The notes under the pieces are model-generated. The model saw nothing but the letters and a program-made list of their open reading frames with translations. It was not told the origin of the DNA and did not search any database. From the NCBI GenBank assembly GCA_050014015.1, contig JBEKEC010000025.1, positions 1 through 64,000 on the forward strand: 64,000 nucleotides of DNA, read 5' to 3'. Origin of the DNA: PALSA-1353 sp050014015 (GTDB lineage: Bacteria; Planctomycetota; Phycisphaerae; Tepidisphaerales; Tepidisphaeraceae). Shown in pieces: positions 51,607 to 59,325 of this stretch. Positions within the stretch are counted from its first letter, which is position 1; every line of letters starts with the position of its first letter. The position numbers were made by a program, and so were the translations under genes.

Positions 51607-52227
51607 TCATGCACCACCCGCCGCCGCGAAGATCGCTGCCACGTCCGCGGTGAAACCGTCGAGCAGCGACGAACGAACCATGCCGACATCGCGAGCTTCG
51701 CTGTGCGTGACGTATTGCCCGCGATCCAGCTTCAATACGGTGACGGTTTTTGTTCGCGGATCGACGATCCAATATTCGGGAATTCCCGCCTCGGCGTATT
51801 CGTCGCGTTTGGTCTGCAAATCGCGGTCGGGATCGTCTTCGCTGACCACTTCCATGACCAGGTCGGCCCCGTCCCAAAATTCGTTTCCATTGCGATCGGC
51901 ATGTTCCGTCAGCATGAACACAACGTCCGGCTCCCTGAATTTCCCGGGCCGCAAGCGGACTCGCAGGGGCGCAAACAATACTTCGCCCCGATTACCCGCC
52001 ACGGCCATTAATAGGCCGATTAGATATCGAACAATTCGCTGGTGTGCCCTCGTCGGCATCGGCAGAACCTCAATATGTCCGTCGGTAAATTCCGCCAGAC
52101 GGTTGCTTCGCCGCGTCAAGAACAGGTAATCGCTTTCGCCCAGCTCCCCCTGATCGGGAAAGAGTTTGGCGATCTGCCAGGCCGGACCCGGTTCCTGTGG
52201 CGAAACATTTGATCGAACGGACGCCAT
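51607..52227 (-). CDS. Uma2-family endonuclease-fold protein
   Basis: 206 residues from ATG at 52227 (AAGGTG seven bases upstream; GTG at 52236 is the alternative). Core motifs: LAEFTDGHIEVLPMPTRAHQ, FREPDVVFMLTEH, ADLVMEVVSEDDPDRDLQTK and YAEAGIPEYWIVDPRTKTVT. The D-ExV and DxxxK positions are intact. Fourth Uma2 gene of the window, only distantly like the other three. Confidence 0.87.
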   Translation of the reverse strand: MASVRSNVSPQEPGPAWQIAKLFPDQGELGESDYLFLTRRSNRLAEFTDGHIEVLPMPTRAHQRIVRYLIGLLMAVAGNRGEVLFAPLRVRLRPGKFREPDVVFMLTEHADRNGNEFWDGADLVMEVVSEDDPDRDLQTKRDEYAEAGIPEYWIVDPRTKTVTVLKLDRGQYVTHSEARDVGMVRSSLLDGFTADVAAIFAAAGGA

Positions 52228-52247
52228 TGTATGCACCTTGCTTCATG

Positions 52248-52253
52248 ATTATA
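52248..52253 (-). promoter_or_regulatory. -10 element (TATAAT) of the Uma2 gene
   Basis: TTGGTATAATCATG on the minus strand, about 20 bases before the start at 52227, leaving a short leader with the ribosome-binding site. Confidence 0.5.
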
Positions 52254-52286
52254 CCAAATCGCCGGAGATGAAATAGGATTTGAATT

Positions 52287-52865
52287 GTGTCACGTACAGT
52301 AAAAATAACGACCTCCCAGGGCGAATTACGGGTTAACCGCGTGACGGCCGCGGACTTCGACGCGGTTTACGCCATCGTCGCCGAGGCCGCGGCATGGCTC
52401 CAATCGCGCGATATCTCCCAATGGAGCTGGTTCCTCACCGACCCGGGCAAGGACTTGATTCGCCATCGCATCGAAACGGCCGAGACATACCTTGTCCTCG
52501 ATCCACGCGCCCAGCCCGTGGCCACGTTCACCGTTCAATGGGATGACGAGATGATCTGGGGCCCGCGCGGCAAGGATGGCACGGCTGGATACGTCCACGG
52601 CCTGGCCGTCCGCCGCCGCGCCGCCGGAATCGGCCTGGGACTGCAAATGCTCGAATGGTCGGCAAACCTGATCGCCCAAAAATCCCGCCGCCTGATCCGT
52701 CTCGACTGCATGGCCAAAAACGAGCCGTTATGCAATTACTATCGCCGCGCCGGCTTCACCGACGCCGGCATCAATGACGCCCTCAGCATTGGCGCTTCCC
52801 AGCAGCTCTTCATACAACTGTTCGAGAGGCCGATCCGTTCTCCATCCTCGAAACCTCAGAGTTGA
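52287..52865 (+). CDS. GNAT-family acetyltransferase
   Basis: 192 residues. AGYVHGLAVRRRAAGIGLGL is the acetyl-CoA-binding motif (R-x-x-G-x-G/A), followed by LIRLDCMAKNEPLCNYYRRA and GFTDAG, the usual C-terminal strand and helix. Substrate unknown. Divergent from the Uma2 gene. Confidence 0.85.
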   Translation: MSRTVKITTSQGELRVNRVTAADFDAVYAIVAEAAAWLQSRDISQWSWFLTDPGKDLIRHRIETAETYLVLDPRAQPVATFTVQWDDEMIWGPRGKDGTAGYVHGLAVRRRAAGIGLGLQMLEWSANLIAQKSRRLIRLDCMAKNEPLCNYYRRAGFTDAGINDALSIGASQQLFIQLFERPIRSPSSKPQS

Positions 52866-52916
52866 CTAAAAGATCATTGCCAGCTATTCCCGTCGCGTTT
52901 TACGGAGCTAATCCTC

Positions 52917-53978
52917 ATGGCGAAGACTAAGGCGAAATCGAAAACCAAAGTGGCCAAAGCCAAGATTACCAAAGCCCCCGTCTCCCCGCAGCGTCTTATA
53001 GAGTTCGCCTGGGGCTTCGCCCCCATGCTGATAATTCATGCCGCAATCAAGAACCGCGTGTTCGACGTTCTCAACGCGGGGCCAAAAACCCTCGAAGAGA
53101 TCGCCGCCGCCACGCAAAGTTCCCAGCGAGGATTGCGCGCTCTGCTGGAGGCCCTGGTGGGATTCGGCATCCTCCATCGCCGCCAGAATCGCTTCAGCCT
53201 TGCTCCCGATACCGCCGCCTTCATGGTCTCCACCAAACCCGGATATCTCGGCGGTCTGGTTCAGCATTTCGCCGCGCAGCTTCTGGACAACTGGCGGCAA
53301 CTGCCCGAGATCGTCCGCACCGGCAATCCCGCTACGATGGTGGATCACGAAGACCAGGGCGCCGAGTTCTTCAGTAAATTCGTCGAAGACCTTTTCAACC
53401 TCAATTTCGCAGCCGCAGCGGCCCTGGCCGACGACCTGGCCAAACGTCTTCCGGCCCACGACGGAAATTTGAGAATTCTCGACATCGCCGCCGGCTCCGG
53501 CGTGTGGGGCATCGCCCTGGCCAAGCGCATCGCCCAGGCACATATCACGGCCGTTGATTTCGCCAAGGTGCTTCCCGTCACCCGTCGCGTCGCCGAGCGC
53601 CAGCAGCTCTCGGGCCGCCTCAGCACCATCGAGGGCGACATGCAGCACGTCGATTTCGGCCGGGGATTTCACGTCGCGACGCTCGGCCACATCCTCCACA
53701 GCGAAGGCCAGACCAAATCCCGTCACGTCTTGAAAAAGGTTTACGACGCCCTGGCGCCCGGCGGCATTATCGCCATCGCCGAGTTTGTCCCCAACGACGA
53801 CCGCAACGGCCCCGCCTATCCGCTCCTGTTTGCCGTCAACATGCTCGTTCACACCGAAGACGGCGACACGTTCACGTTCAAACAAATGACCGGCTGGCTG
53901 AAAGAGATCGGATTCCGGAAAATTCGCCGGGTCGAGGTTCCCGCCCCGTCGCCGATCCTCGTGGCGGTGAAGCCGTAA
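52917..53978 (+). CDS. SAM-dependent methyltransferase with winged-helix dimerisation domain
   Basis: 353 residues with a lysine-rich N-terminus. Residues ~20-110 are a winged-helix dimerisation domain of the plant O-methyltransferase-like family (AAIKNRVFDVLNAGPKTLEE, LEALVGFGILHRRQNRFSLA). Residues ~165-350 are the methyltransferase: RILDIAAGSGVWGIALAKR, VDFAKVLPVTRRVAERQQL, ALAPGGIIAIAEFVPNDDR. Substrate unknown; members modify polyketides, carotenoids or phenolics. Confidence 0.82.
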   Translation: MAKTKAKSKTKVAKAKITKAPVSPQRLIEFAWGFAPMLIIHAAIKNRVFDVLNAGPKTLEEIAAATQSSQRGLRALLEALVGFGILHRRQNRFSLAPDTAAFMVSTKPGYLGGLVQHFAAQLLDNWRQLPEIVRTGNPATMVDHEDQGAEFFSKFVEDLFNLNFAAAAALADDLAKRLPAHDGNLRILDIAAGSGVWGIALAKRIAQAHITAVDFAKVLPVTRRVAERQQLSGRLSTIEGDMQHVDFGRGFHVATLGHILHSEGQTKSRHVLKKVYDALAPGGIIAIAEFVPNDDRNGPAYPLLFAVNMLVHTEDGDTFTFKQMTGWLKEIGFRKIRRVEVPAPSPILVAVKP

Positions 53979-53985
53979 GCAGCAA

Positions 53986-54050
53986 AATCCGAAGCCCGAA
54001 ACCAGAATGACGAAGCGGTCTTCGTTTCGGATTTCGAGCTTCGGATTTCC
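53986..54050. repeat. Inverted repeat related to the AAATTCG family
   Basis: AAATCCGAAGC and GCTTCGGATTT flank a core (AGAATGACGAAGCGGTCTTC) that resembles the core of the 10.35-kb repeat, indicating one family with differing end tracts. Confidence 0.65.
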
Positions 54051-54068
54051 TCCAGCGAATTCTCCCGC

Positions 54069-54074
54069 TATAAT
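54069..54074 (+). promoter_or_regulatory. -10 element (TATAAT) of the marR-clc pair
   Basis: CCGCTATAATAGCG with the ATG only 14 bases further on, so the leader is very short. The surrounding GCTATAATAGC is itself nearly palindromic and could be an operator for the MarR protein. Confidence 0.5.
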
Positions 54075-54087
54075 AGCGCTCGATTAT

Positions 54088-54597
54088 ATGGGAGCCCATA
54101 CATCAGACCCCGCCATCCGGGCAGTGCTCGACTGCATCCGCCGGATCGTCCGCGCCCTGCGCCTTTTCGACCGCGAAGCCGAAAAACGCTTCGGACTCAG
54201 CGGCGCTCAGGTATTCGTTCTCCAAAGGCTCGGCGACAGCAAGGCGATTTCCATCAACGAACTGGCCAGCCGCACCCACACGCATCAAAGCTCCGTCTCA
54301 GTTGTCGTAAGCAAGCTTGTTGATCGCCGGCTCGTTCGCCGGTCTTCCTCCCCCAAAGACGCCCGGCGCGTTGAACTGTCGCTGACCCAGCGCGGCCGGC
54401 GCCTGCTCCGTTCGGCGCCGCCTTCGGCACAGGATCGGCTCATCGCTTCGCTCGCCGCTCTTTCAAGAATTCGCCGCAGGCGGCTGGGCGATCTGCTGAC
54501 GGAACTGATCCGGAAAACCGGCATCGAACGCGAGCCGCCGGCACTGTTTTTCGAGGACCATGCTCCCCGGCGACGCCGGGCGCGCGCAAAAACATGA
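54088..54597 (+). CDS. MarR-family regulator
   Basis: About 169 residues from the ATG at 54088. FGLSGAQVFVLQRLGDSKAI, NELASRTHTHQSSVSVVVSK and the wing LVRRSSSPKDARRVELSLTQ are standard MarR. Basic C-terminus. Its stop overlaps the ClC gene's start (ATGA), so it may regulate that channel and itself. Confidence 0.88.
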   Translation: MGAHTSDPAIRAVLDCIRRIVRALRLFDREAEKRFGLSGAQVFVLQRLGDSKAISINELASRTHTHQSSVSVVVSKLVDRRLVRRSSSPKDARRVELSLTQRGRRLLRSAPPSAQDRLIASLAALSRIRRRRLGDLLTELIRKTGIEREPPALFFEDHAPRRRRARAKT

Positions 54598-56492
54598 CCG
54601 ACAACGACAATCACGATCATCCTGTCCAGCAAGCCGGCACCACCGATGCCCTGCCCCTGTCGCCGTCGCTGGGTCCGGCGCTGCAAGCGGCCCGCGTGCC
54701 ATTCCACAGCTCGCTGGTGGATCGGCGCGTGCTGTTCATTTCGCTGATCAGCATCCCGCTGGCCGTCGTCGCCGCCTTCGTTGCCAAAGCGCTCGTCGTC
54801 CTGATCGGCACGATCACCGGCGTCAGCTTCTTCGGCCGTTTCTCGCCCGTGCTAACCGCTCCGGTGGGCAACCATCTTGGCTGGTGGATCGTCCTGATTC
54901 CGGTGGCGGGGGGGATCATCGTCGGACTTATGGCCCGCTACGGTTCGGCCGGCATCCGGGGCCATGGAATCCCCGAAGCAATGGAACGCGTCCTCCTGCA
55001 CGAGAGCCGAGTTCCCGCACGCCTCACCTTTCTCAAACCGCTGTCGGCCGCCATCGCCATCGGCACCGGCGGCCCGTTCGGCGCCGAAGGCCCGATCATC
55101 GCCACCGGCGGCGCGCTCGGCTCTCTCATCGGCCAGATCCTTCGCATCACCGCGATCGAGCGCAAAACCCTCCTGGCCGCCGGCGCCGCCGCCGGCATGG
55201 CCGGCATCTTCGGCACTCCCGTCGCCGCCGTACTCCTGGCCGTGGAATTGCTCTTGTTCGAATTCCGGCCGCGATCTTTCATTCCCGTCGCGCTCGCCAG
55301 CACCGTCGCCACGGGAACGCGATTCACGCTTCACATGCCCTATCCCGTGTTTCAACTGCCCGCGCTGGCGCAACCTTCGCTCGCAGCCATGGCGCTCTAT
55401 CTGCTCATCGGCGCCGTCGTGGGCGCCGCTTCCGTCGGCGTCACCCGCGCCGTCTACGGCATCGAAGACCTCTTCGCCAAACTCCCCATTCATTGGACGT
55501 GGTGGCCCGCCATCGGTGCAATTCCAGTTGGCATCATCGGCCATTTCGCCCCGCGCACCCTCGGCGTTGGATACGAAAACATCAGCGACATCCTCATGTC
55601 GCGCCTGACGCTCTGGGTGGCGGCAACGTTGTGCCTCCTGAAATTCATCTCCTGGGCGATTGCGTTGGGAAGCGGAACCTCCGGCGGAACGCTGGCGCCG
55701 CTGTTCACCATCGGCGGGGGGTTGGGTATGGTCCTGGGCGCCGGCGCGGCGCGAATATTCCCCTTCGCCGGCGTCGATCCGCACGTCGCCGCGCTGATTG
55801 GAATGGCCGCCCTGTTTGCCGGCGCCTCACGCGGATTGCTCACGTCCGCCGTCTTCGCCTACGAAACCACCCTTCAGCCCCTGGGTTTGCTCCCGCTGCT
55901 CGGCGGCTGCACGACCGCCTATTTCATCTCCTGCCTTCTCATGCGCAATACCATCATGACCGAGAAAATCGCCCGCCGCGGCGTCGACGTACCGTCGGAG
56001 TACCTCTCCGATCTCCTGGCATTCCTGAAAGTATCCCAGGTCGCCTCCTCCAAAGTCACCGTGCTCTCCGCCAATGAAACAGTCCAATCCATCCGTCATC
56101 GTCTGAGCACGGGCCAGCCCGATTGGACCCACCAGGGCTACCCCGTCGCCGATGCCGATGGAAATCTGCTCGGCGTTCTGACGCTGCGCGATTTTCATGA
56201 CCCGAACCACGATCCCGGCCGGCCCGTCGGCGAATTGATCCACCGTCCGCCCATCACGGTATCTCCCGACACCACACTGCGCGATGCCGCCAATGAAATG
56301 ATCCTGCAGGATGTCGGCCGGCTGGTTGTTGCCGATCCAGCCAACCGGCGCAGAGCGATTGGCATCATCACGCGCAGCGATCTCCTGCGCGCCCAGCGCC
56401 GCGCCCTGGACGACATGATCCCCGCCGAGCCGGCCGTTTCCTGGCGCCGCCGAAAGCCGCCGGCGAAAATCAAGGCGATTGAACCGCCATGA
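54594..56492 (+). CDS. ClC-type chloride/proton transporter with CBS pair
   Basis: 632 residues. Filter segments: GIRGHGIPEA (GSGIP position), GPFGAEGPI (with the gating glutamate) and GSGTSGGTLAPLFTIG. The C-terminal ~150 residues form two CBS modules (GYPVADADGNLLGVLTLRDF and MILQDVGRLVVADPANRRRA), which bind adenosyl ligands in other proteins. It probably moves chloride or another halide. The last residues KAIEPP come from the start of a GACGCCAAG-type repeat containing the stop codon. Confidence 0.9.
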   Translation: MTDNDNHDHPVQQAGTTDALPLSPSLGPALQAARVPFHSSLVDRRVLFISLISIPLAVVAAFVAKALVVLIGTITGVSFFGRFSPVLTAPVGNHLGWWIVLIPVAGGIIVGLMARYGSAGIRGHGIPEAMERVLLHESRVPARLTFLKPLSAAIAIGTGGPFGAEGPIIATGGALGSLIGQILRITAIERKTLLAAGAAAGMAGIFGTPVAAVLLAVELLLFEFRPRSFIPVALASTVATGTRFTLHMPYPVFQLPALAQPSLAAMALYLLIGAVVGAASVGVTRAVYGIEDLFAKLPIHWTWWPAIGAIPVGIIGHFAPRTLGVGYENISDILMSRLTLWVAATLCLLKFISWAIALGSGTSGGTLAPLFTIGGGLGMVLGAGAARIFPFAGVDPHVAALIGMAALFAGASRGLLTSAVFAYETTLQPLGLLPLLGGCTTAYFISCLLMRNTIMTEKIARRGVDVPSEYLSDLLAFLKVSQVASSKVTVLSANETVQSIRHRLSTGQPDWTHQGYPVADADGNLLGVLTLRDFHDPNHDPGRPVGELIHRPPITVSPDTTLRDAANEMILQDVGRLVVADPANRRRAIGIITRSDLLRAQRRALDDMIPAEPAVSWRRRKPPAKIKAIEPP

Positions 56493-56571
56493 CGCCGAGA
56501 CGCCAAGTGAGCAGCGCGTTATCCTGCTGTCTTCCTGCACGACGGGCACTTGGAGGCGCTGGCGATGACGG
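56477..56571. repeat. GACGCCAAG-family inverted repeat (degenerate copy)
   Basis: The left arm (GAACCGCCATGACGCCGAGA) overlaps the ClC stop; the right side CACTTGGAGGCGCTGGCGATG is only partly complementary. It lies upstream of the CPBP gene. Confidence 0.65.
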
Positions 56572-56635
56572 ACGTTGCAACCGTTGATTCCAAGGCGACA
56601 CAAAGGGGTTACGTCCCGTTGCGATTGTATTGGTC

Positions 56636-57301
56636 ATGCTAATGTCATTGCCGGTATTCGCTAAACATCTTTCGGATGGCGGGGACGTCCTTTACAAGCC
56701 CGTGATTATCGCGCCGGTGATTTATTGTCTGGTGGGGTTCACGCTGGCGCCCGTGGCCGAAGAAATGCTGTACCGGGCGGTGTTATACGGAAGTCTTCGG
56801 CGATGGATGAAGCCGGTGTTCGCGGCCCTGCTCCAGGCGCTGGTGTTCGGCGTGATGCATCGCTACGGGCTTCTGTATATGTCCATTGCGTTTGCATCAG
56901 GATTGCTGTTCATGGTCGTGTACCTCTGGCGGCAAACGTTATGGTCGCCGATCCTGGTCCATGGCCTGATCAATGCGGTGGGCGCGATTTCGCTGCTGGC
57001 GCCGCTGCTCGCGGCCAGCGGCAATATGGTTCTCGGGATCTCGATGGAGGATGCCGGCCCTCGGGCGGGCGAGAGGGTGACGGCGATCATGCCCGGCACC
57101 GCGGCGGAAGCGGCAAAACTGCGAGTCGGCGACGTCATTACCGCCATCGACAGCCTGCCGATCCATCAGGCAATCGACCTGAGGAGGATTATTAGGGCAC
57201 ACAAGTCCGGCGATACGATTCATCTCACGTTGGTGCGCGGGGGACAATCGGTTGAGGTTGCCGTTAAACTGCGCGCCCTCCGGACGCACATTCTTTGGTA
57301 G
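56636..57301 (+). CDS. CPBP-type intramembrane protease fused to PDZ domain
   Basis: About 221 residues. The CPBP motifs are visible: PVAEEMLYRAVLYGSL (EExxxR), ALVFGVMHRYGLLYMS (FxxxH) and LVHGLINAVGAI (HxxN). They are followed by a PDZ domain (MPGTAAEAAKLRVGDVITAI, then SLPIHQAIDLRRIIRAHKSG). The N-terminus looks short: only one helix precedes the EExxxR helix where several are usual, and the upstream frame is blocked by a stop at 56585. It may be a truncated gene; TTG at 56630 is another start. Confidence 0.7.
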   Translation: MLMSLPVFAKHLSDGGDVLYKPVIIAPVIYCLVGFTLAPVAEEMLYRAVLYGSLRRWMKPVFAALLQALVFGVMHRYGLLYMSIAFASGLLFMVVYLWRQTLWSPILVHGLINAVGAISLLAPLLAASGNMVLGISMEDAGPRAGERVTAIMPGTAAEAAKLRVGDVITAIDSLPIHQAIDLRRIIRAHKSGDTIHLTLVRGGQSVEVAVKLRALRTHILW

Positions 57302-57340
57302 CCCACTACCGTCCGCGGTGTGCTCATCCGTATCAAGGCG

Positions 57341-57372
57341 ATTGAACCGCCATGGCATCACGGCGGTTCAAT
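57341..57372. repeat. Minimal GACGCCAAG-family remnant
   Basis: Only the outer 11 bp of each arm remain (ATTGAACCGCC and GGCGGTTCAAT) around a 10-base loop. This shows the element can shrink to its ends. Confidence 0.75.
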
Positions 57373-57447
57373 TCAGGCGCTTCCGGGATTTCTGATGGAC
57401 GTGGCGGGCAGGTGCGTGACTGGTTCAGCGGGGACGGATGGATGAAG

Positions 57448-57800
57448 AAGAGGATGATCGGTTGCAGTTTTCGTGCTGGCCGGCGGCGCTGACTCGTATA
57501 TGACAACGCGTCGCCGATGCGCGGGCCGCTGGCCTGCCCGCTCACGTTCGCAACGGCCGTCCACAAAGAAGGGAACAGAGGATTTGCCGCGTGCCGCGGC
57601 CATTGCAGCGGAGTTTCGAGCTCAGGCTCGAAAGTCCTTAGCATTCGCCGCCGCAGGCGGCAACTCGACTTTCTTTACGCTTATAGACGAACGCCGCGAA
57701 CTTCAGCAGGCCAGCCAGCGGCCTTCACTGCGCCGACGCCCATTGACATTCGAGTCAGCGATGCCGACCGGAACGAAAACCATAACCGATAAAAATCTTC
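57448..57800. repeat. Degenerate 90-bp inverted repeat pair
   Basis: 57448-57536 and 57706-57800 match in opposite orientation at roughly 70% (for example GGCCGCTGGCCTG against CAGGCCAGCCAGCGGCC, and GATCGGTTGCAGTTTTCGT against ACGAAAACCATAACCGAT). The space between has no convincing gene; open frames through it are incidental. Confidence 0.55.
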
Positions 57801-57878
57801 TGTCTTGCAAGGGCGCCGCTGGCGCCACGGATCACGTTTGGGAAATGGATGAACTGCGGGCGGCAATCTGAAACGTGG

Positions 57879-58075
57879 TATGATGTCGTTGCCAGCCAAG
57901 CTGGCGGAAAGGACGGTCCAAATGTTGAAAGCCATTTTGACCGTGCCGGACACCCACTAAAGCGATCATTCGCTGTCGGCGGCGATGGTGCTCCGGAAGG
58001 GGCCGGGAGAAAGCGGAAATGATCCCCGCTGCCGTGGCAAGGCACCGACAAAGAGCCGCCTCCGGGCGGTTTTTT
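57879..58075 (+). ncRNA. Candidate structured RNA with promoter-like box and terminator
   Basis: TATGAT at 57879-57884 would start transcription at about 57891, exactly at a GCCAGC-CAA-GCTGGC hairpin. Then come AGCGA-TCAT-TCGCT (57961-57974) and a multi-helix unit closed by TGTCGG (57974-57979) and CCGACA (58045-58050), enclosing CTCCGG/CCGGGAG and AGCGG/CCGCT hairpins. It ends in CCGCC-TCCG-GGCGG-TTTTTT (58056-58075). A tiny frame MLKAILTVPDTH starts at 57922. No known RNA family is matched. Confidence 0.5.
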
Positions 58076-58100
58076 CGTGCGCGGGTGGTAGAATGGGGGT

Positions 58101-58385
58101 GTGAAGCCGGAGCCACTAAACTACGCTACGCCATCGAAGAAACATAAGCGCAGCTTCCCGGTTCTTGCGATCATTTTCGGAGCGTTATCCGGTCTGGTCG
58201 GAATCGTCGCATTGTACTTCGGCATAACTGGGATTTCCTGGCTCGTCCATGACTGGGAAACCGTAGACGCCCGCGATGTCTCGGCCGTGCTTTGCTTCAC
58301 CCTTATCGGAGCGATTTGTTCATTCGCCTGCATCCGATGGATTCGGAGTGCCTTTCGCGACGGCTTCGACTCGTGGTCTGGTTAG
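58101..58385 (+). CDS. Small two-helix membrane protein
   Basis: 94 residues from a GTG. Two hydrophobic helices (SFPVLAIIFGALSGLVGIVA and AVLCFTLIGAICSFACIRW) separated by an acidic loop. No recognised family. It lies 25 bp after the terminator of the candidate RNA and 107 bp before the Bax-inhibitor gene. Confidence 0.5.
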   Translation: MKPEPLNYATPSKKHKRSFPVLAIIFGALSGLVGIVALYFGITGISWLVHDWETVDARDVSAVLCFTLIGAICSFACIRWIRSAFRDGFDSWSG

Positions 58386-58492
58386 CCCAAATTCGGACAC
58401 TACCTGAGCCGGCACACCAACCTGCCTCCGCTGGACGCAGCGGTCCAACTCGCCATACAATCACTCGTTCGTTTCGAAAAGGAGCAATGATT

Positions 58493-59218
58493 ATGAGCAT
58501 GTGGGGTCCGAACATGACCGGCAGGCCGTATCCGCTGGATTATTCCGCCGGCACGCGCGATAGCGCGGTAATCCATTTCTTCAATGCCGTTTACGCATGG
58601 ATGGCCGTGGGGCTGGCCGTGACCGCCTCGGTCGCATGGCTGGTTTTCAGTCATCGCGAGGCCTGGGCCGCGGTCTTCACTGGCGGCGCGATGATGGGAA
58701 TATTCATCATCCAGATCGTTCTGGTCGTGGTTATTTCCGCGGCGGTTCGAAAGGTCAGCGCCGCCCTCGCCACCGGGCTGTTCGTGATCTATGCCGCGCT
58801 CAACGGCCTCTTGTTCTCCAGCATATTTATGGTCTACACGCAGAGCAGCATCGCCGGCACGTTTGTCGCCTGCGCCGCCATGTTCGCGGTGATGAGCCTT
58901 TACGGAATGTTCACCAAGACCGACCTCACGACCATGGGCAAAATCCTGTTCATGGCCCTGATCGGCCTGATCGTCGCATCCGTGATCAACCTGTTTGTCG
59001 CCAGCAGCGGGCTTTATTGGCTGGTTTCTTATGCCGGGGTCATCATCTTCGCGGGATTGACCGCTTATGACACGCAGCGTCTTCAGGGCATCGCCGTTTC
59101 CACTCAGGGCGACGCGGCCTTGGCCGCTCGTCTTTCGGTCAGCGGCGCGCTGATGCTCTATCTCGATTTCATCAATATGTTCCTGCTCCTGCTGCGGTTC
59201 TTGGGCAAGCGGAAATAA
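58493..59218 (+). CDS. Bax inhibitor-1/YccA-family membrane protein
   Basis: 241 residues, seven membrane helices. AVYAWMAVGLAVTASVAWLV, LNGLLFSSIFMVYTQSSIAG, and the C-terminal TAYDTQRLQGIAVSTQGDAA with ALMLYLDFINMFLLLLRFLG are diagnostic of the BI-1/YccA group (UPF0005), which includes pH-sensitive calcium leak proteins and FtsH modulators. Start at 58493 has AAAAGGAG at the right distance; an ATG six bases earlier is too close. Confidence 0.92.
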   Translation: MSMWGPNMTGRPYPLDYSAGTRDSAVIHFFNAVYAWMAVGLAVTASVAWLVFSHREAWAAVFTGGAMMGIFIIQIVLVVVISAAVRKVSAALATGLFVIYAALNGLLFSSIFMVYTQSSIAGTFVACAAMFAVMSLYGMFTKTDLTTMGKILFMALIGLIVASVINLFVASSGLYWLVSYAGVIIFAGLTAYDTQRLQGIAVSTQGDAALAARLSVSGALMLYLDFINMFLLLLRFLGKRK

Positions 59219-59253
59219 TCGAAAATCCCCGGCCGGCGCCTCGAACAAAGAGA

Positions 59254-59325
59254 ATTGAACCGCCAAGACGCCAAGGCGCCAAGGTCGGATTTCAACTTGG
59301 CGTCTTGGCGTCTTGGCGGTTCAAT
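59254..59325. repeat. GACGCCAAG-family inverted repeat overlapping the alr 3' end
   Basis: ATTGAACCGCCAAGACGCCA on the left pairs with TGGCGTCTTGGCGGTTCAAT on the right through about 28 bp. The right arm lies within the last codons of alr, whose final residues NRQDAKTPS are the translated repeat. Confidence 0.9.

Noticed and set aside
57473..57871. 132-codon open frame
   Set aside because: Runs through both arms of a degenerate inverted repeat; composition irregular and no domain.
57979..58044. Fluoride riboswitch
   Set aside because: GGCGATGG is present, but the closing stem and the later conserved AUGA/CUAC segments are missing.
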